Below, piece by piece: positions 43,611 to 52,235 of a stretch of DNA of 64,000 nucleotides. The notes under the pieces are model-generated. The model ran no database searches. It saw only the letters and a program-made list of their open reading frames with translations, and was not told the origin of the DNA. The DNA is from Mycobacterium paraense (lineage in GTDB: Bacteria > Actinomycetota > Actinomycetes > Mycobacteriales > Mycobacteriaceae): contig NZ_LQPM01000023.1 of assembly GCF_002101815.1 (NCBI RefSeq), positions 62,001 through 126,000 on the forward strand, given 5' to 3'. Position 1 is the first letter of the stretch; every line of letters starts with the position of its first letter. Made by a program: the position numbers and the translations under genes.

Positions 43611-44327
43611 ATGACAGCCTCGCAGCACACCATCGCGGGCACGGTGATCACGATGCCGGTGCAGATCCGCAAGGCCAATCAGCACATGGCGATGTTCTCG
43701 GTGGACGCCGACGCCGCCCAGCACCTGATCGACTACAGCGGCCTGCGGGTCTGCCGCTACCTGCCGGGCCGCACGATCGTGGTGCTGATGCTGATGCACT
43801 ACATCGACGGCGATCTGGGCCAGTACTACGAGTTCGGCACCAGCGTCATGGTCAACCCGCCGGGCTCGAACGCGAGCGGACCGCGCGCGCTGCAGTCCGC
43901 GGGCGCGTTCATCCACCACCTGCCCGTCGACCAGGCGTTCACCCTGGAGGCGGGCACCAAGATCTGGGGCTACCCGAAAGTGATGGCGGACTTCACCATT
44001 CGCGAGGGTCGCGAGTTCGGATTCGACTGCACCGTCGACGGGCAACTGGTGATCGGCATGGACTTTCGCCGCGGCCTGCCGATTCGGCTGACCCCGCGGC
44101 AGCAGGCCCAGCGCAGCTACTCGCACCGCGACGGCGTCACCCGGGAGACCGCGTTCGAGCACACGCTGGACGGCGTGCGGACCCGGCTCGGTGGAGTGCG
44201 CGTCCGGCTGGGCGATCACCCGTACGCCAAAGAGCTTGCGTCGCTTGGTCTCCCGAAGCGCGCGCTGCTGTCCAGTTCCGCAGACCAGGTGCAGATGACT
44301 TTCGGTGACGCTCAGGAGATCTCATGA
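43611..44327 (+). CDS. Acetoacetate-decarboxylase-fold protein, Rv3519-like
   Basis: This 238-residue protein contains VVLMLMHYIDGDLGQYYEFGTSVMVNPPG, AFIHHLPVDQAFTLEAGTKIWGYPKVMADFTI and MDFRRGLPIRLTPR, the layout of the acetoacetate decarboxylase superfamily. The FTLEAG-KIWGYPK segment includes a lysine where decarboxylases form a Schiff base, but catalysis is unproven. KstR regulation is direct, and the ATGA overlap couples it to cyp142. I cannot confirm whether its orientation relative to cyp142 is the same in M. tuberculosis. Confidence 0.78.
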   Translation: MTASQHTIAGTVITMPVQIRKANQHMAMFSVDADAAQHLIDYSGLRVCRYLPGRTIVVLMLMHYIDGDLGQYYEFGTSVMVNPPGSNASGPRALQSAGAFIHHLPVDQAFTLEAGTKIWGYPKVMADFTIREGREFGFDCTVDGQLVIGMDFRRGLPIRLTPRQQAQRSYSHRDGVTRETAFEHTLDGVRTRLGGVRVRLGDHPYAKELASLGLPKRALLSSSADQVQMTFGDAQEIS

Positions 44328-45529
44328 CTGTGACTTCAGTGACCAGACCCGATGTGGATCTGACCGACGGCACCTTCTACGCGGGTGACTCGCATCCCGT
44401 CTATCGCTGGATGCGGCAGAACGAGCCGGTCTTTCGGGACCGCAACGGGTTGGCCGCCGCGTCGACGTACCAGGCGGTGATCGACGCCGAGCGCAACCCC
44501 GAGCTGTTCTCGAACGCCGGCGGCATCCGACCCGACCAGGACGGGGTCGAGATGATGATCGAGATGGACGATCCGCAACATCTGTTGCGCCGCAAGCTCG
44601 TCAACTCCGGTTTCACCCGCAAACGCGTGAAAGACCAAGAGTCCAAGATCGTTTCGCTGTGTGACACGCTGATCGACGCCGTGTGCGAGCGGGGCGAGTG
44701 CGACTTCGTCTGGGACCTCGCCGCGCCGTTGCCGATGGCGGTCATCGGCGACATGCTCGGGGTGCTGCCGGAGGAACGCGAGATGTTCCTCAAGTGGTCC
44801 GACGATCTGGTCGGCGCCCTGAGCAGCACGGCGGCCGAAGCCGACATTCAGGTCACGATGGATGCCTTCGCCGCCTACAGCGAATACATGATGGGCATGA
44901 TCGCGGCCCGCAAGAAGGAGCCGACCGACGACCTGGTCAGCGTCCTGGTTCACGCCGAGGTGGAGGGCTCGCGCCTGGAAGACCACCAGATCGTGACCGA
45001 GGTGCTGCTGCTGCTGATCGGCGGCGACGAGACCACGCGGCATACGTTGAGCGGCGGCACGCGGCAGCTGCTGTTGCACCCCGACCAGCACCGGCGGCTG
45101 GTGGGGGATCTGTCGTTGCTGCCCAACGCGATCGAAGAGATGCTGCGCTGGACGGCGCCGGTGAAGAACATGGCCCGCACGATCACCGCCGACACAGAGT
45201 TCCATGGCACGGCGCTGCGCCAGGGCGAAAAGATGATCCTGCTGTTCGAGTCGGCGAACTTCGACGAGAAGGTCTTCGACGATCCGGAGAGCTTCGACAT
45301 CGAGCGCTACCCGAACAACCACCTCGCGTTCGGCTTCGGGACGCACTTCTGCCTCGGCAACCAGCTCGCCCGGCTGGAGCTGTCGATCATGCAAACGCGG
45401 CTGCTGCAGCGCCTTCCGGACATGCGGCTGGCGTCTCCAGACGCGGCGTTGCCGCTGCGTCCGGCGAATTTCGTGTCCGGCCTCGAGAAGATGCCGGTGG
45501 CGTTCAGCCCGACCGCGCCGCTGCGCTAG
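44324..45529 (+). CDS. cyp142: Cytochrome P450 Cyp142, sterol side-chain hydroxylase
   Basis: This 401-residue P450 has I-helix GGDETTRHTL (about residue 232), ExxR in EEMLRW and heme loop FGFGTHFCLGNQLA with Cys near residue 343. Cyp142 is the second cholesterol 27-oxidase, partly redundant with Cyp125 and of opposite C26 stereochemistry. It is coupled to the Rv3519-like gene by ATGA. DUF559 cassette 3 begins 8 bp after its stop. Confidence 0.95.
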   Translation: MTVTSVTRPDVDLTDGTFYAGDSHPVYRWMRQNEPVFRDRNGLAAASTYQAVIDAERNPELFSNAGGIRPDQDGVEMMIEMDDPQHLLRRKLVNSGFTRKRVKDQESKIVSLCDTLIDAVCERGECDFVWDLAAPLPMAVIGDMLGVLPEEREMFLKWSDDLVGALSSTAAEADIQVTMDAFAAYSEYMMGMIAARKKEPTDDLVSVLVHAEVEGSRLEDHQIVTEVLLLLIGGDETTRHTLSGGTRQLLLHPDQHRRLVGDLSLLPNAIEEMLRWTAPVKNMARTITADTEFHGTALRQGEKMILLFESANFDEKVFDDPESFDIERYPNNHLAFGFGTHFCLGNQLARLELSIMQTRLLQRLPDMRLASPDAALPLRPANFVSGLEKMPVAFSPTAPLR

Positions 45530-45536
45530 CCTCCCC

Positions 45537-45600
45537 GCGCCGAACGTGTTTTGAGGGCGAGATTTCTGTAGATTTTGCACCCTGACGGCACGTTCGGCGC
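45537..45600 (+). repeat. REP-like palindrome, left flank of DUF559 cassette 3
   Basis: This 64-base element has 12-base outer arms GCGCCGAACGTG / GCACGTTCGGCGC and a core containing TGAGGGCGAGA, with CACCCTGA on the other arm. Core and arms match the right flank at 46461-46522 in the same orientation. It starts 8 bp after the cyp142 stop and ends 32 bp before the DUF559 start. Confidence 0.87.
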
Positions 45601-45632
45601 AGCTGTCGGTGCCCCGGGACACACTAGCCCGC

Positions 45633-46472
45633 ATGGAAGAGGCGTTTATCGGCAGCGAGGCCACGAAGTCTGGCGCCCTGACGCGGCACCAGTTGCGCAG
45701 TCGATTCGTCGCGCTGCACCCGGACGTCTACAGCCCGCCGGACCTGGACCTCACCGCCGCGATGCGCGCTCGCGCCGCGTGGCTGTGGTCGCGGCGGCGT
45801 GGCATCGTCGCAGGGCATTCCGCGGCCGCGCTGCATGGCGCGAAATGGGTAGACCACCGGACCCCGGCTCAGCTGCTGTACCGGCATCGCCGTCCGCCGG
45901 CCGGTATTCGCACGTGGTTGGACACCGTCGCCGACGACGAGATCCAACTGATCGGCGATGTTTCCGCGACCACGCCGGCCCGTACGGCGTTCGACCTCGC
46001 GTGTCGCAATCCCGTAGGCAAAGCCGTCGCGGCTATCGATGCCCTGGCCCGAGCGACCGGACTGAAGCCCGCCGACGCCGAATTAGTCGCAGACCGCTAC
46101 AAAGGGCACCGGAACATCAGGCGGGCAAGGCGAGCGTTGACACTCGTCGACGCTGGTGCCGAGTCACCCCGCGAGACTTGGCTGCGGCTGCTCGTGGTCG
46201 AGGCGGGTTACCCGTCGCCGCAAACCCAGATGCCGGTCTACGGCGAATACGGCGAGCTGGTCGCTGTTGTCGACATGGGTTGGGACGACGTCAAAATCGC
46301 ACTGGAATACGAGGGGATCCAGCATTGGACCGATCCCCGGCAGTTCCGTAAGGACGTCGAACGTTACGAGGCGCTACTTGACCTGGGGTGGATCGCAATT
46401 CGTGTGACGGGCGCCGACACGCGGGGCGGCATCCTGGGTCGGTTGGCGGCTGCCTGGGCTCGCCGAACGTGA
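45633..46472 (+). CDS. DUF559 nuclease-like protein with AbiEi-type N-terminus, cassette 3
   Basis: This protein has 279 residues from ATG 45633 (MEEAFIGSEA); an in-frame GTG eight codons upstream is less likely. It has an N-terminal AbiEi-like helical part (GALTRHQLRSRFVALHPDVY, AGHSAAALHGAKW) and a C-terminal DUF559: GAESPRETWLRLLVVEAGYP, VDMGWDDVKIALEYEGIQHW and LGWIAIRVTG. The E...D...E pattern is intact, though EYDG has become EYEG. The stop falls inside the right palindrome. It lies between cyp142 and echA19. The function is unknown. Confidence 0.8.
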   Translation: MEEAFIGSEATKSGALTRHQLRSRFVALHPDVYSPPDLDLTAAMRARAAWLWSRRRGIVAGHSAAALHGAKWVDHRTPAQLLYRHRRPPAGIRTWLDTVADDEIQLIGDVSATTPARTAFDLACRNPVGKAVAAIDALARATGLKPADAELVADRYKGHRNIRRARRALTLVDAGAESPRETWLRLLVVEAGYPSPQTQMPVYGEYGELVAVVDMGWDDVKIALEYEGIQHWTDPRQFRKDVERYEALLDLGWIAIRVTGADTRGGILGRLAAAWARRT

Positions 46473-46522
46473 TCTGAGGGCGAGAAAATCGCAAAAATCC
46501 CGCCCTCAGAGCACGTTCGGCG
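46461..46522 (+). repeat. REP-like palindrome, right flank of DUF559 cassette 3
   Basis: This 62-base hairpin has long paired arms, CGCCGAACGTG with CACGTTCGGCG and CTGAGGGCG with CGCCCTCAG. The DUF559 TGA (46470-46472) lies in the left arm. It ends 18 bp before the convergent echA19 stop. Confidence 0.9.
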
Positions 46523-46539
46523 AAGGGGGACCGGACCGC

Positions 46540-47352
46540 CTAGCGGTTCTTGAACTCAGGCTTGCGCTTCTCGGCGAACGCCCGCGGGCCTTCCTTGGCG
46601 TCGTCGGACAGGAACACCTTGATGCCGATCTGGGTGTCGATCTTGAAGGCGTCGTTTTCGTGCAGACCCTCGGTTTCGCGGATCGCCCGCAGGATCGCCT
46701 GGACGGCCAAAGGCCCGTTGGCCGATATCAGGTCGGCGATCTCGAGCGCCTTGGTCAGCGCCTGGCCGTCGGGCACCAGGTGGCCGATCAGGCCGATCTC
46801 CTTGGCCTCGGCGGCGGTGATGTGCCGGCCGGTCAGCAGCAGGTCGCACGCGACGGTGTAGGGAATCTGGCGCACCAGGCGCACGGCGGAGCCGCCCATC
46901 GGGTACAGGCTCCACTTGGCCTCCGAGATGCCGAACTTCGCGCTCTCGCCGGCCACGCGGATGTCGGTGCCCTGCAGGATCTCGGTGCCGCCGGCGATCG
47001 CGGGGCCTTCGACCGCCGCGATGAGCGGTTTCGTCAGCCGGCGCCCCTTCAGCAAAGCGTCGATCCGTGACGGGTCGTAGCTGCCGTCCTTGAACGAGTC
47101 GCCCGGCGGTTTCTTGGTCGCCGTCTTCAGGTCCATGCCGGCGCAGAAGTAGCCACCGGCGCCGGTCAGGATGCAGCAGCGGATGTCGTCGTCGTTGTCG
47201 ACGCGGTCCCAGGCCTGCACCATGATTTCCATCATTTCCGTGCTCAGCGCGTTGCGGGCGTGCGGCCGGTTCAAGGTGACGATCAGGGTGTGACCGCGCT
47301 GTTCGACGAGGGCGTCCGGTCCCGTTTGTTCGTTTGCTGGAGCCTCAGACAC
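46540..47352 (-). CDS. echA19: Enoyl-CoA hydratase EchA19
   Basis: This protein has 270 residues from GTG 47352 (MSEAPANEQTG). Crotonase motifs are GGYFCAGMDLKTATK at about residues 65-80 and EGPAIAGGTEILQGTDIR at about residue 115, supplying the oxyanion hole; ISEAKWSLYPMGG carries the region of the catalytic glutamate. EchA19 hydrates side-chain enoyl-CoA esters of cholesterol. It is divergent from fadD19 over a KstR box 46 bp upstream, and convergent with DUF559 cassette 3. Confidence 0.93.
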   Translation of the reverse strand: MSEAPANEQTGPDALVEQRGHTLIVTLNRPHARNALSTEMMEIMVQAWDRVDNDDDIRCCILTGAGGYFCAGMDLKTATKKPPGDSFKDGSYDPSRIDALLKGRRLTKPLIAAVEGPAIAGGTEILQGTDIRVAGESAKFGISEAKWSLYPMGGSAVRLVRQIPYTVACDLLLTGRHITAAEAKEIGLIGHLVPDGQALTKALEIADLISANGPLAVQAILRAIRETEGLHENDAFKIDTQIGIKVFLSDDAKEGPRAFAEKRKPEFKNR

Positions 47353-47397
47353 GGCTACCGCCTTTCCGTCGTCGTTGGGGGCGAGCTTGTCAAGAAA

Positions 47398-47411
47398 TGT
47401 AACACGTTCTA
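47398..47411. promoter_or_regulatory. KstR operator between echA19 and fadD19
   Basis: TGTAACACGTTCTA fits TnnAACnnGTTnnA. It lies 45 bp from the echA19 start and 5 bp from the fadD19 GTG, implying a near-leaderless fadD19 transcript. Confidence 0.91.
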
Positions 47412-47416
47412 ATTTG

Positions 47417-49057
47417 GTGGCCGTGGCCCTGAATATTGCCGACCTCGCCGAGCACGCCATCGACGCTGTGCCTGACCGTGTCGCCCTCATCTGCGGCGAC
47501 GAGAAGCTGACCTACGCCCAACTGGAGGAGAAGGCCAACCGCTTCGCCCACTACCTGATCGACCAGGGCGTCAAGAAGGACGACAAGGTCGGCCTGTACT
47601 GCCGCAACCGCATCGAGATCGTGATCGCGATGCTCGGCATCGTCAAGGCCGGGGCCATCCTGGTCAACGTCAACTACCGCTACGTCGAGGGCGAGCTGCG
47701 CTACCTGTTCGACAACTCCGACATGGTGGCGCTGGTGCACGAGCGCCAGTACTCCGACCGGGTCGCCAACGTGCTGCCGGACACCCCGAACGTCAAGACG
47801 ATCCTGGTCATCGAGGACGGCTCCGACAACGACTACCAGCGCTACGGGGGAGTCGAGTTCTACTCGGCGATCGCGCAGGGCTCACCGGAGCGCGACTTCG
47901 GCGAGCGCAGCGCCGACGACATCTACCTGCTGTACACCGGGGGAACCACCGGTTTCCCGAAGGGCGTGATGTGGCGCCACGAGGACATCTACCGGGTGTT
48001 GTTGGGCGGTACCGACTTTGCCACCGGCGAATTCGTCAAGGACGAGTACGACCTGGCCAAGGGCGCCGTCGCCAACCCGCCGATGGTCCGCTACCCGATT
48101 CCGCCGATGATCCATGGCGCCACGCAATCCGCGACCTGGATGTCGATCTTCTCGGGTCAAACCACCGTGCTGGCACCGGAATTCAACGCCGAAGAGGTGT
48201 GGCGCACCATCCACGAACACAAGGTCAACTTGTTGTTCTTCACGGGTGACGCGATGGCGCGGCCGTTGCTCGACGCGCTGGACAAGGACCACGGATACGA
48301 CCTGTCGTCCCTGTTCCTGCTCGCCAGCACCGCGGCCCTGTTCTCGCCCAGCATCAAGGAGCGGCTGCTCGAGCTGCTGCCCAACCGCGTCATCACGGAC
48401 TCAATTGGCTCCTCGGAGACCGGTTTCGGCGGCACCAGCGTCGTGGCCGCGGGTGCGCCGCACAGCGGCGGCCCCCGGGTCACCATCGACCACCGCACCG
48501 TCGTGCTCGACGAGGACGGCAACGAGGTGAAGCCCGGCTCGGGTGTGCGCGGCTTCATCGCCAAGAAGGGCAACATCCCGGTCGGCTACTACAAGGACGA
48601 GAAGAAGACGGCCGAAACCTTCAAGACCATCAACGGCGTTCGCTACGCCATCCCCGGTGACTGGGCCCTGGTCGAGGAGGACGGCACGGTCACGATGCTG
48701 GGCCGCGGGTCGGTGTCGATCAACAGCGGCGGCGAAAAGATCTACCCCGAGGAGGTCGAGGCCGCGTTGAAGGGCCACCCCGACGTCTTCGACGCCCTGG
48801 TGGTCGGCGTGCCCGACCCGCGTTACGGCCAGCACGTGGCCGCCGTCGTGCAGCCCCGGCCCGGATGCCGGCCGTCGCTGGCGGAGCTGGACAGCTTCGT
48901 GCGCTCGGAGATCGCCGGATACAAAGTGCCGCGCAGCCTTTGGCTGGTCGATGAGGTGAAGCGTTCGCCCGCGGGCAAGCCCGACTACCGCTGGGCCAAG
49001 GAGCAGACCGAGGCGCGAGCGGCCGACGACGTACATGCGAGCCACGCGACGACCTGA
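47417..49057 (+). CDS. fadD19: Steroid-CoA ligase FadD19
   Basis: This protein has 546 residues from GTG 47417 (MAVALNIADLAEHAIDAVPD); upstream open frame crosses the KstR box. Adenylate-forming motifs are YLLYTGGTTGFPKGVMW (P-loop, about residue 178), DSIGSSETGFGG, SINSGGEKIYPEEVE, and the C-terminal lysine in RSPAGKPDYRW. FadD19 activates the C26/27 carboxylate made by Cyp125/Cyp142 as the CoA ester. The MTBC-specific fadD18 copy and PE_PGRS genes that follow in M. tuberculosis are absent here. Confidence 0.95.
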   Translation: MAVALNIADLAEHAIDAVPDRVALICGDEKLTYAQLEEKANRFAHYLIDQGVKKDDKVGLYCRNRIEIVIAMLGIVKAGAILVNVNYRYVEGELRYLFDNSDMVALVHERQYSDRVANVLPDTPNVKTILVIEDGSDNDYQRYGGVEFYSAIAQGSPERDFGERSADDIYLLYTGGTTGFPKGVMWRHEDIYRVLLGGTDFATGEFVKDEYDLAKGAVANPPMVRYPIPPMIHGATQSATWMSIFSGQTTVLAPEFNAEEVWRTIHEHKVNLLFFTGDAMARPLLDALDKDHGYDLSSLFLLASTAALFSPSIKERLLELLPNRVITDSIGSSETGFGGTSVVAAGAPHSGGPRVTIDHRTVVLDEDGNEVKPGSGVRGFIAKKGNIPVGYYKDEKKTAETFKTINGVRYAIPGDWALVEEDGTVTMLGRGSVSINSGGEKIYPEEVEAALKGHPDVFDALVVGVPDPRYGQHVAAVVQPRPGCRPSLAELDSFVRSEIAGYKVPRSLWLVDEVKRSPAGKPDYRWAKEQTEARAADDVHASHATT

Positions 49058-49072
49058 CGCGCACCCAGCGGC

Positions 49073-49840
49073 GTGACCGACTTCGTCAAGCAGCACCCGG
49101 ACGTGCCCGCCGGTTACTTCGCCTGGGAGGCAGCGGGTTTGCGGTGGCTTGCCGGCGTCGACGGCGGCGTGCCCTGCGCGCAGGTCGTCTCGGTTGCCGC
49201 GACGAGCCTGACCCTGCGGCGGCTTGAATCCGTGCCGCCGAGCGCCGAGGCGGCGGACGTGTTCGGCGCCCAATTGGCCGTCACCCACGACGCGGGCGCC
49301 GCCGCGTTCGGCGCCGGCCCCGACGGCTGGGACGGGCCCGGGTTCTTCGGGCCGCTGTCGCAGCCGCTGCCGATGTCGCTGCGCCAGCACCGACGGTGGG
49401 GCGATTTCTACGCCGACGAGCGGCTGGCCCCGATGGCCGAGCTGGCCGCGCCGCGGCTGGACGCGTCGACGCGCGCCACGATCGACGCCGTCGCCACGCG
49501 CTGCCGCGCCGGCGACTTCGACGACGACGACCCGCCGGCCCGGCTGCACGGCGACCTGTGGGGCGGCAACGTGATGTGGACACCCGACGGCGTGGTGCTG
49601 ATCGACCCCGCCGCGCACGCCGGCCATCGCGAGACCGACCTGGCGATGCTCGCGCTGTTCGGCTGCCCGCACTACGATGTCATCCTGGCCGGGTACCAGC
49701 GGGTCCACCCGCTGCGGCCCGGCTGGCGCGGCCGCATCGGGCTGCGTCAGCTCTACCCGCTGCTGGCGCACGTCGTGCTGTTCGGCGGCGGGCACGTGGC
49801 GCGGACGGGAGCCGCCGCCCGCGCCGCGTTGGCCGCCTGA
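49073..49840 (+). CDS. Fructosamine-kinase family protein
   Basis: This protein has 255 residues from GTG 49073. The kinase-fold signature is clear: PARLHGDLWGGNVMWTPDGVVLIDPAAHAGHRETDLAML, with catalytic HGDLWGGN and the DPA metal segment at about residues 160-185. The N-terminal lobe is short and Ala-rich. Members phosphorylate ketosamine (glycated) amines; some are kinases of unknown small molecules. It sits 15 bp after fadD19 and 23 bp before an amidohydrolase on the same strand, so it is likely in the KstR-controlled transcript, although no link to sterols is known. Confidence 0.82.
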   Translation: MTDFVKQHPDVPAGYFAWEAAGLRWLAGVDGGVPCAQVVSVAATSLTLRRLESVPPSAEAADVFGAQLAVTHDAGAAAFGAGPDGWDGPGFFGPLSQPLPMSLRQHRRWGDFYADERLAPMAELAAPRLDASTRATIDAVATRCRAGDFDDDDPPARLHGDLWGGNVMWTPDGVVLIDPAAHAGHRETDLAMLALFGCPHYDVILAGYQRVHPLRPGWRGRIGLRQLYPLLAHVVLFGGGHVARTGAAARAALAA

Positions 49841-49863
49841 CCGGCGGTCTATGTTGGAGCGCG

Positions 49864-50688
49864 ATGACCATTGATGTCTGGATGCAACACCCGACGCAAC
49901 GGTTCCTGCGCAGCGACATGCTGGCCTCCCTGCGGCGCTGGACCGGCGGGTCGATCCCCGACACCGACATTCCCATCGAGGCGACCATCGCGGCCATGGA
50001 CGCCGGCGACGTCGGCTTCGGGCTGCTGAGCGCGTGGCGCGGCCCGAACGGCCAAGACCTGGTCTCCAACGACGAGGTCGCCGAATGGGTCGGGTCGCAC
50101 CCGACCCGGTTCGCCGGTCTGGCCGCGGTGGACCTCGATCGCCCGATGGCGGCGGTCCGCGAGCTGCGCCGCCGCGTGCAGGAGGGCTTCGTCGGTCTGC
50201 GGGTGGTGCCCTGGCTGTGGGACGCGCCGCCCACCGACCGCCGTTACTATCCGCTGTTCGCAGAATGCGTGGAATCCGGCGTGCCGTTCTGCACCCAGGT
50301 CGGTCACACCGGGCCGCTGCGGCCGTCGGAGACCGGGCGCCCGATCCCCTACATCGACCAGGTGGCGCTCGACTTTCCCGAGCTCGTCATCGTCTGCGGA
50401 CACGTCGGCTATCCCTGGACCGAGGAGATGGTCGCGGTCACCCGCAAGCACGAGAACGTCTACATCGACACGTCGGCCTACACGATCAAGCGACTCCCCG
50501 ACGAACTCGTTCGTTTCATGAAAACCGGTACCGGGCAACGCAAAGTCTTGTTCGGCACGAATTACCCGATGATCACGCACACCCACGCTCTGGCGGGACT
50601 GGATGAACTCGGGCTCAGCGATGAGGCCCGCCGAGACTTCCTGCGGGGCAACGCCGAACGTGTTTTTGGACTGGAGGCAAACCGGTGA
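49864..50688 (+). CDS. Amidohydrolase-2 family protein, Rv3510c-like
   Basis: This protein has 274 residues from ATG 49864. The TIM-barrel amidohydrolase pattern is VGLRVVPWLWDAPPTDRRYYPLFAECVESGVPFCTQVGHTG, ELVIVCGHVGYPWTEEMVAVTRKHENVYIDTSAY, and FGTNYPMITHTHAL near the end. The GHVG and (GT)NYP elements match the metal-site strands of the ACMSD/resorcylate decarboxylase branch. The reaction is unknown; a decarboxylation or hydrolysis is possible. Its stop overlaps ilvX by GTGA. Confidence 0.85.
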   Translation: MTIDVWMQHPTQRFLRSDMLASLRRWTGGSIPDTDIPIEATIAAMDAGDVGFGLLSAWRGPNGQDLVSNDEVAEWVGSHPTRFAGLAAVDLDRPMAAVRELRRRVQEGFVGLRVVPWLWDAPPTDRRYYPLFAECVESGVPFCTQVGHTGPLRPSETGRPIPYIDQVALDFPELVIVCGHVGYPWTEEMVAVTRKHENVYIDTSAYTIKRLPDELVRFMKTGTGQRKVLFGTNYPMITHTHALAGLDELGLSDEARRDFLRGNAERVFGLEANR

Positions 50689-52235
50689 ACGGCGCTCAGG
50701 CACTGATCAACACCCTGGTCGACGGCGGCGTGGACGTCTGCTTCGCCAACCCCGGCACGTCGGAGATGCACTTCGTCGCCGCTCTCGACGCGGTTCCCGA
50801 AATGCGTGGCGTGCTGGCCCTTTTCGAGGGGGTGGCCACCGGCGCGGCGGACGGCTACGCGCGGATGGCCGACCGGCCCGCCGCGGTGCTGCTGCACCTG
50901 GGCCCGGGATTGGGCAACGGGCTGGCCAACCTGCACAACGCGCGGCGGGCGCACGTGCCGATGGTGGTGGTCGTCGGCGACCACGCCACCTACCACAAAA
51001 AGTACGATGCCCCACTGGAATCCGACATCGACGCGCTCGCCGGCAGCGTCTCGGGATGGATGCGCCGCACCGAGAAGGCGGCCGACGTCGCGTCCGACGC
51101 CGTCGAGGCGATCGCCGCCAGCCGGTCGGGCTCGCAGATCGCCACCCTGATCCTGCCGGCCGACGCGTCGTGGTCGGATGGGGCGGAACCCACTCGCACA
51201 CCGCCCGCCCAAGAGCCACAACCCGATCCCACCCTGGCGTCCGAGGCGCTGAAAGTGCTGCGCTCCGGGGAGCCGGCCGTGCTGATGATCGGTGGCGACG
51301 CCACCCGCGGGCCGGGGCTGGCCGCCGCCGCGCGCATCGCCCAGGCGACCGGGGTCCGGTTGTTGTGCGAGACGTTCCCGACGCGGCTCGAGCGCGGCGC
51401 GGGGGTCCCCGCCGTCGAGCGGCTGGCCTATTTCGCCGAGGCGGCCACCGCGCAACTCAACGGCGCCAAGCACCTGGTGCTGGCGGGCGCCAAGTCGCCG
51501 GTGTCGTTCTTCGCCTACCCGGGTATGCCCAGCGACCTGGTGCCGGCCGGCTGCGAGGTGCATGTGCTCGCCGAAAACCATGGCGCGGCAGCGGCTCTGG
51601 TCGCGTTGGCCGAGGAGCTGGCCCCCGGCACGGTCGCGCCCGTGGCGCCGGCCTCGCGCCCGCAGTTGCCGACGGGTGCCCTGACGTCCGCGTCGGCCGC
51701 CGACGTGATCGGGGCGCTGCTGCCCGAGCGGGCGATCGTCGTCGACGAGTCGAACACCTCGGGGCTATTGCTGCCGGCGGCCACCGCCGGTGCGCCGGCG
51801 CACGATTGGCTGACCCTGACCGGCGGCGCGATCGGGTACGGTATCCCCGCCGCGGTGGGTGCGGCGGTGGCCGCCCCCGATCGTCCGGTGCTGTGCCTGG
51901 AGTCCGATGGGTCTGCGCTGTACACGATTTCGGGGTTGTGGACCCAGGCCCGCGAGAACCTCGACGTGACCACCGTGCTCTACGACAACAGCGCCTACGA
52001 CATCCTACGAATCGAGCTGCAGCGCGTCGGCGCCGGCTCTGCGCCCGGCCCCAATGCGCTGGATTTGCTCGACTTGTCGCGCCCCGCAATGGATTTCGTC
52101 AAGATCGCCGAGGGGATGGGGGTTCCGGCGCGCCGCGTGACCACGGCCGACGAGTTCGCCGACGCGCTGCGCTCGGCCTTCGCCGAACCCGGACCGCACC
52201 TCATCGACGCGGTGGTGCCGTCGCTGATGGGGTAG
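50685..52235 (+). CDS. ilvX: Thiamin-diphosphate enzyme IlvX (acetolactate-synthase-like)
   Basis: This protein has 516 residues from GTG 50685. It carries the ThDP-binding N-terminal Pyr domain (GGVDVCFANPGTSEMHF, FEGVATGAADGYARMADRPAAVLLHLGPG), middle domain, and C-terminal PP domain with ESDGSALYTISGLWTQARENLDV and VLYDNSAYDI, the GDG-N(N) motif reading SDG-N here. The family includes acetohydroxyacid synthases and benzoylformate decarboxylases; the GTGA coupling to the amidohydrolase suggests a joint catabolic step rather than branched-chain amino acid synthesis. Position matches Rv3509c. Confidence 0.88.
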   Translation: MNGAQALINTLVDGGVDVCFANPGTSEMHFVAALDAVPEMRGVLALFEGVATGAADGYARMADRPAAVLLHLGPGLGNGLANLHNARRAHVPMVVVVGDHATYHKKYDAPLESDIDALAGSVSGWMRRTEKAADVASDAVEAIAASRSGSQIATLILPADASWSDGAEPTRTPPAQEPQPDPTLASEALKVLRSGEPAVLMIGGDATRGPGLAAAARIAQATGVRLLCETFPTRLERGAGVPAVERLAYFAEAATAQLNGAKHLVLAGAKSPVSFFAYPGMPSDLVPAGCEVHVLAENHGAAAALVALAEELAPGTVAPVAPASRPQLPTGALTSASAADVIGALLPERAIVVDESNTSGLLLPAATAGAPAHDWLTLTGGAIGYGIPAAVGAAVAAPDRPVLCLESDGSALYTISGLWTQARENLDVTTVLYDNSAYDILRIELQRVGAGSAPGPNALDLLDLSRPAMDFVKIAEGMGVPARRVTTADEFADALRSAFAEPGPHLIDAVVPSLMG

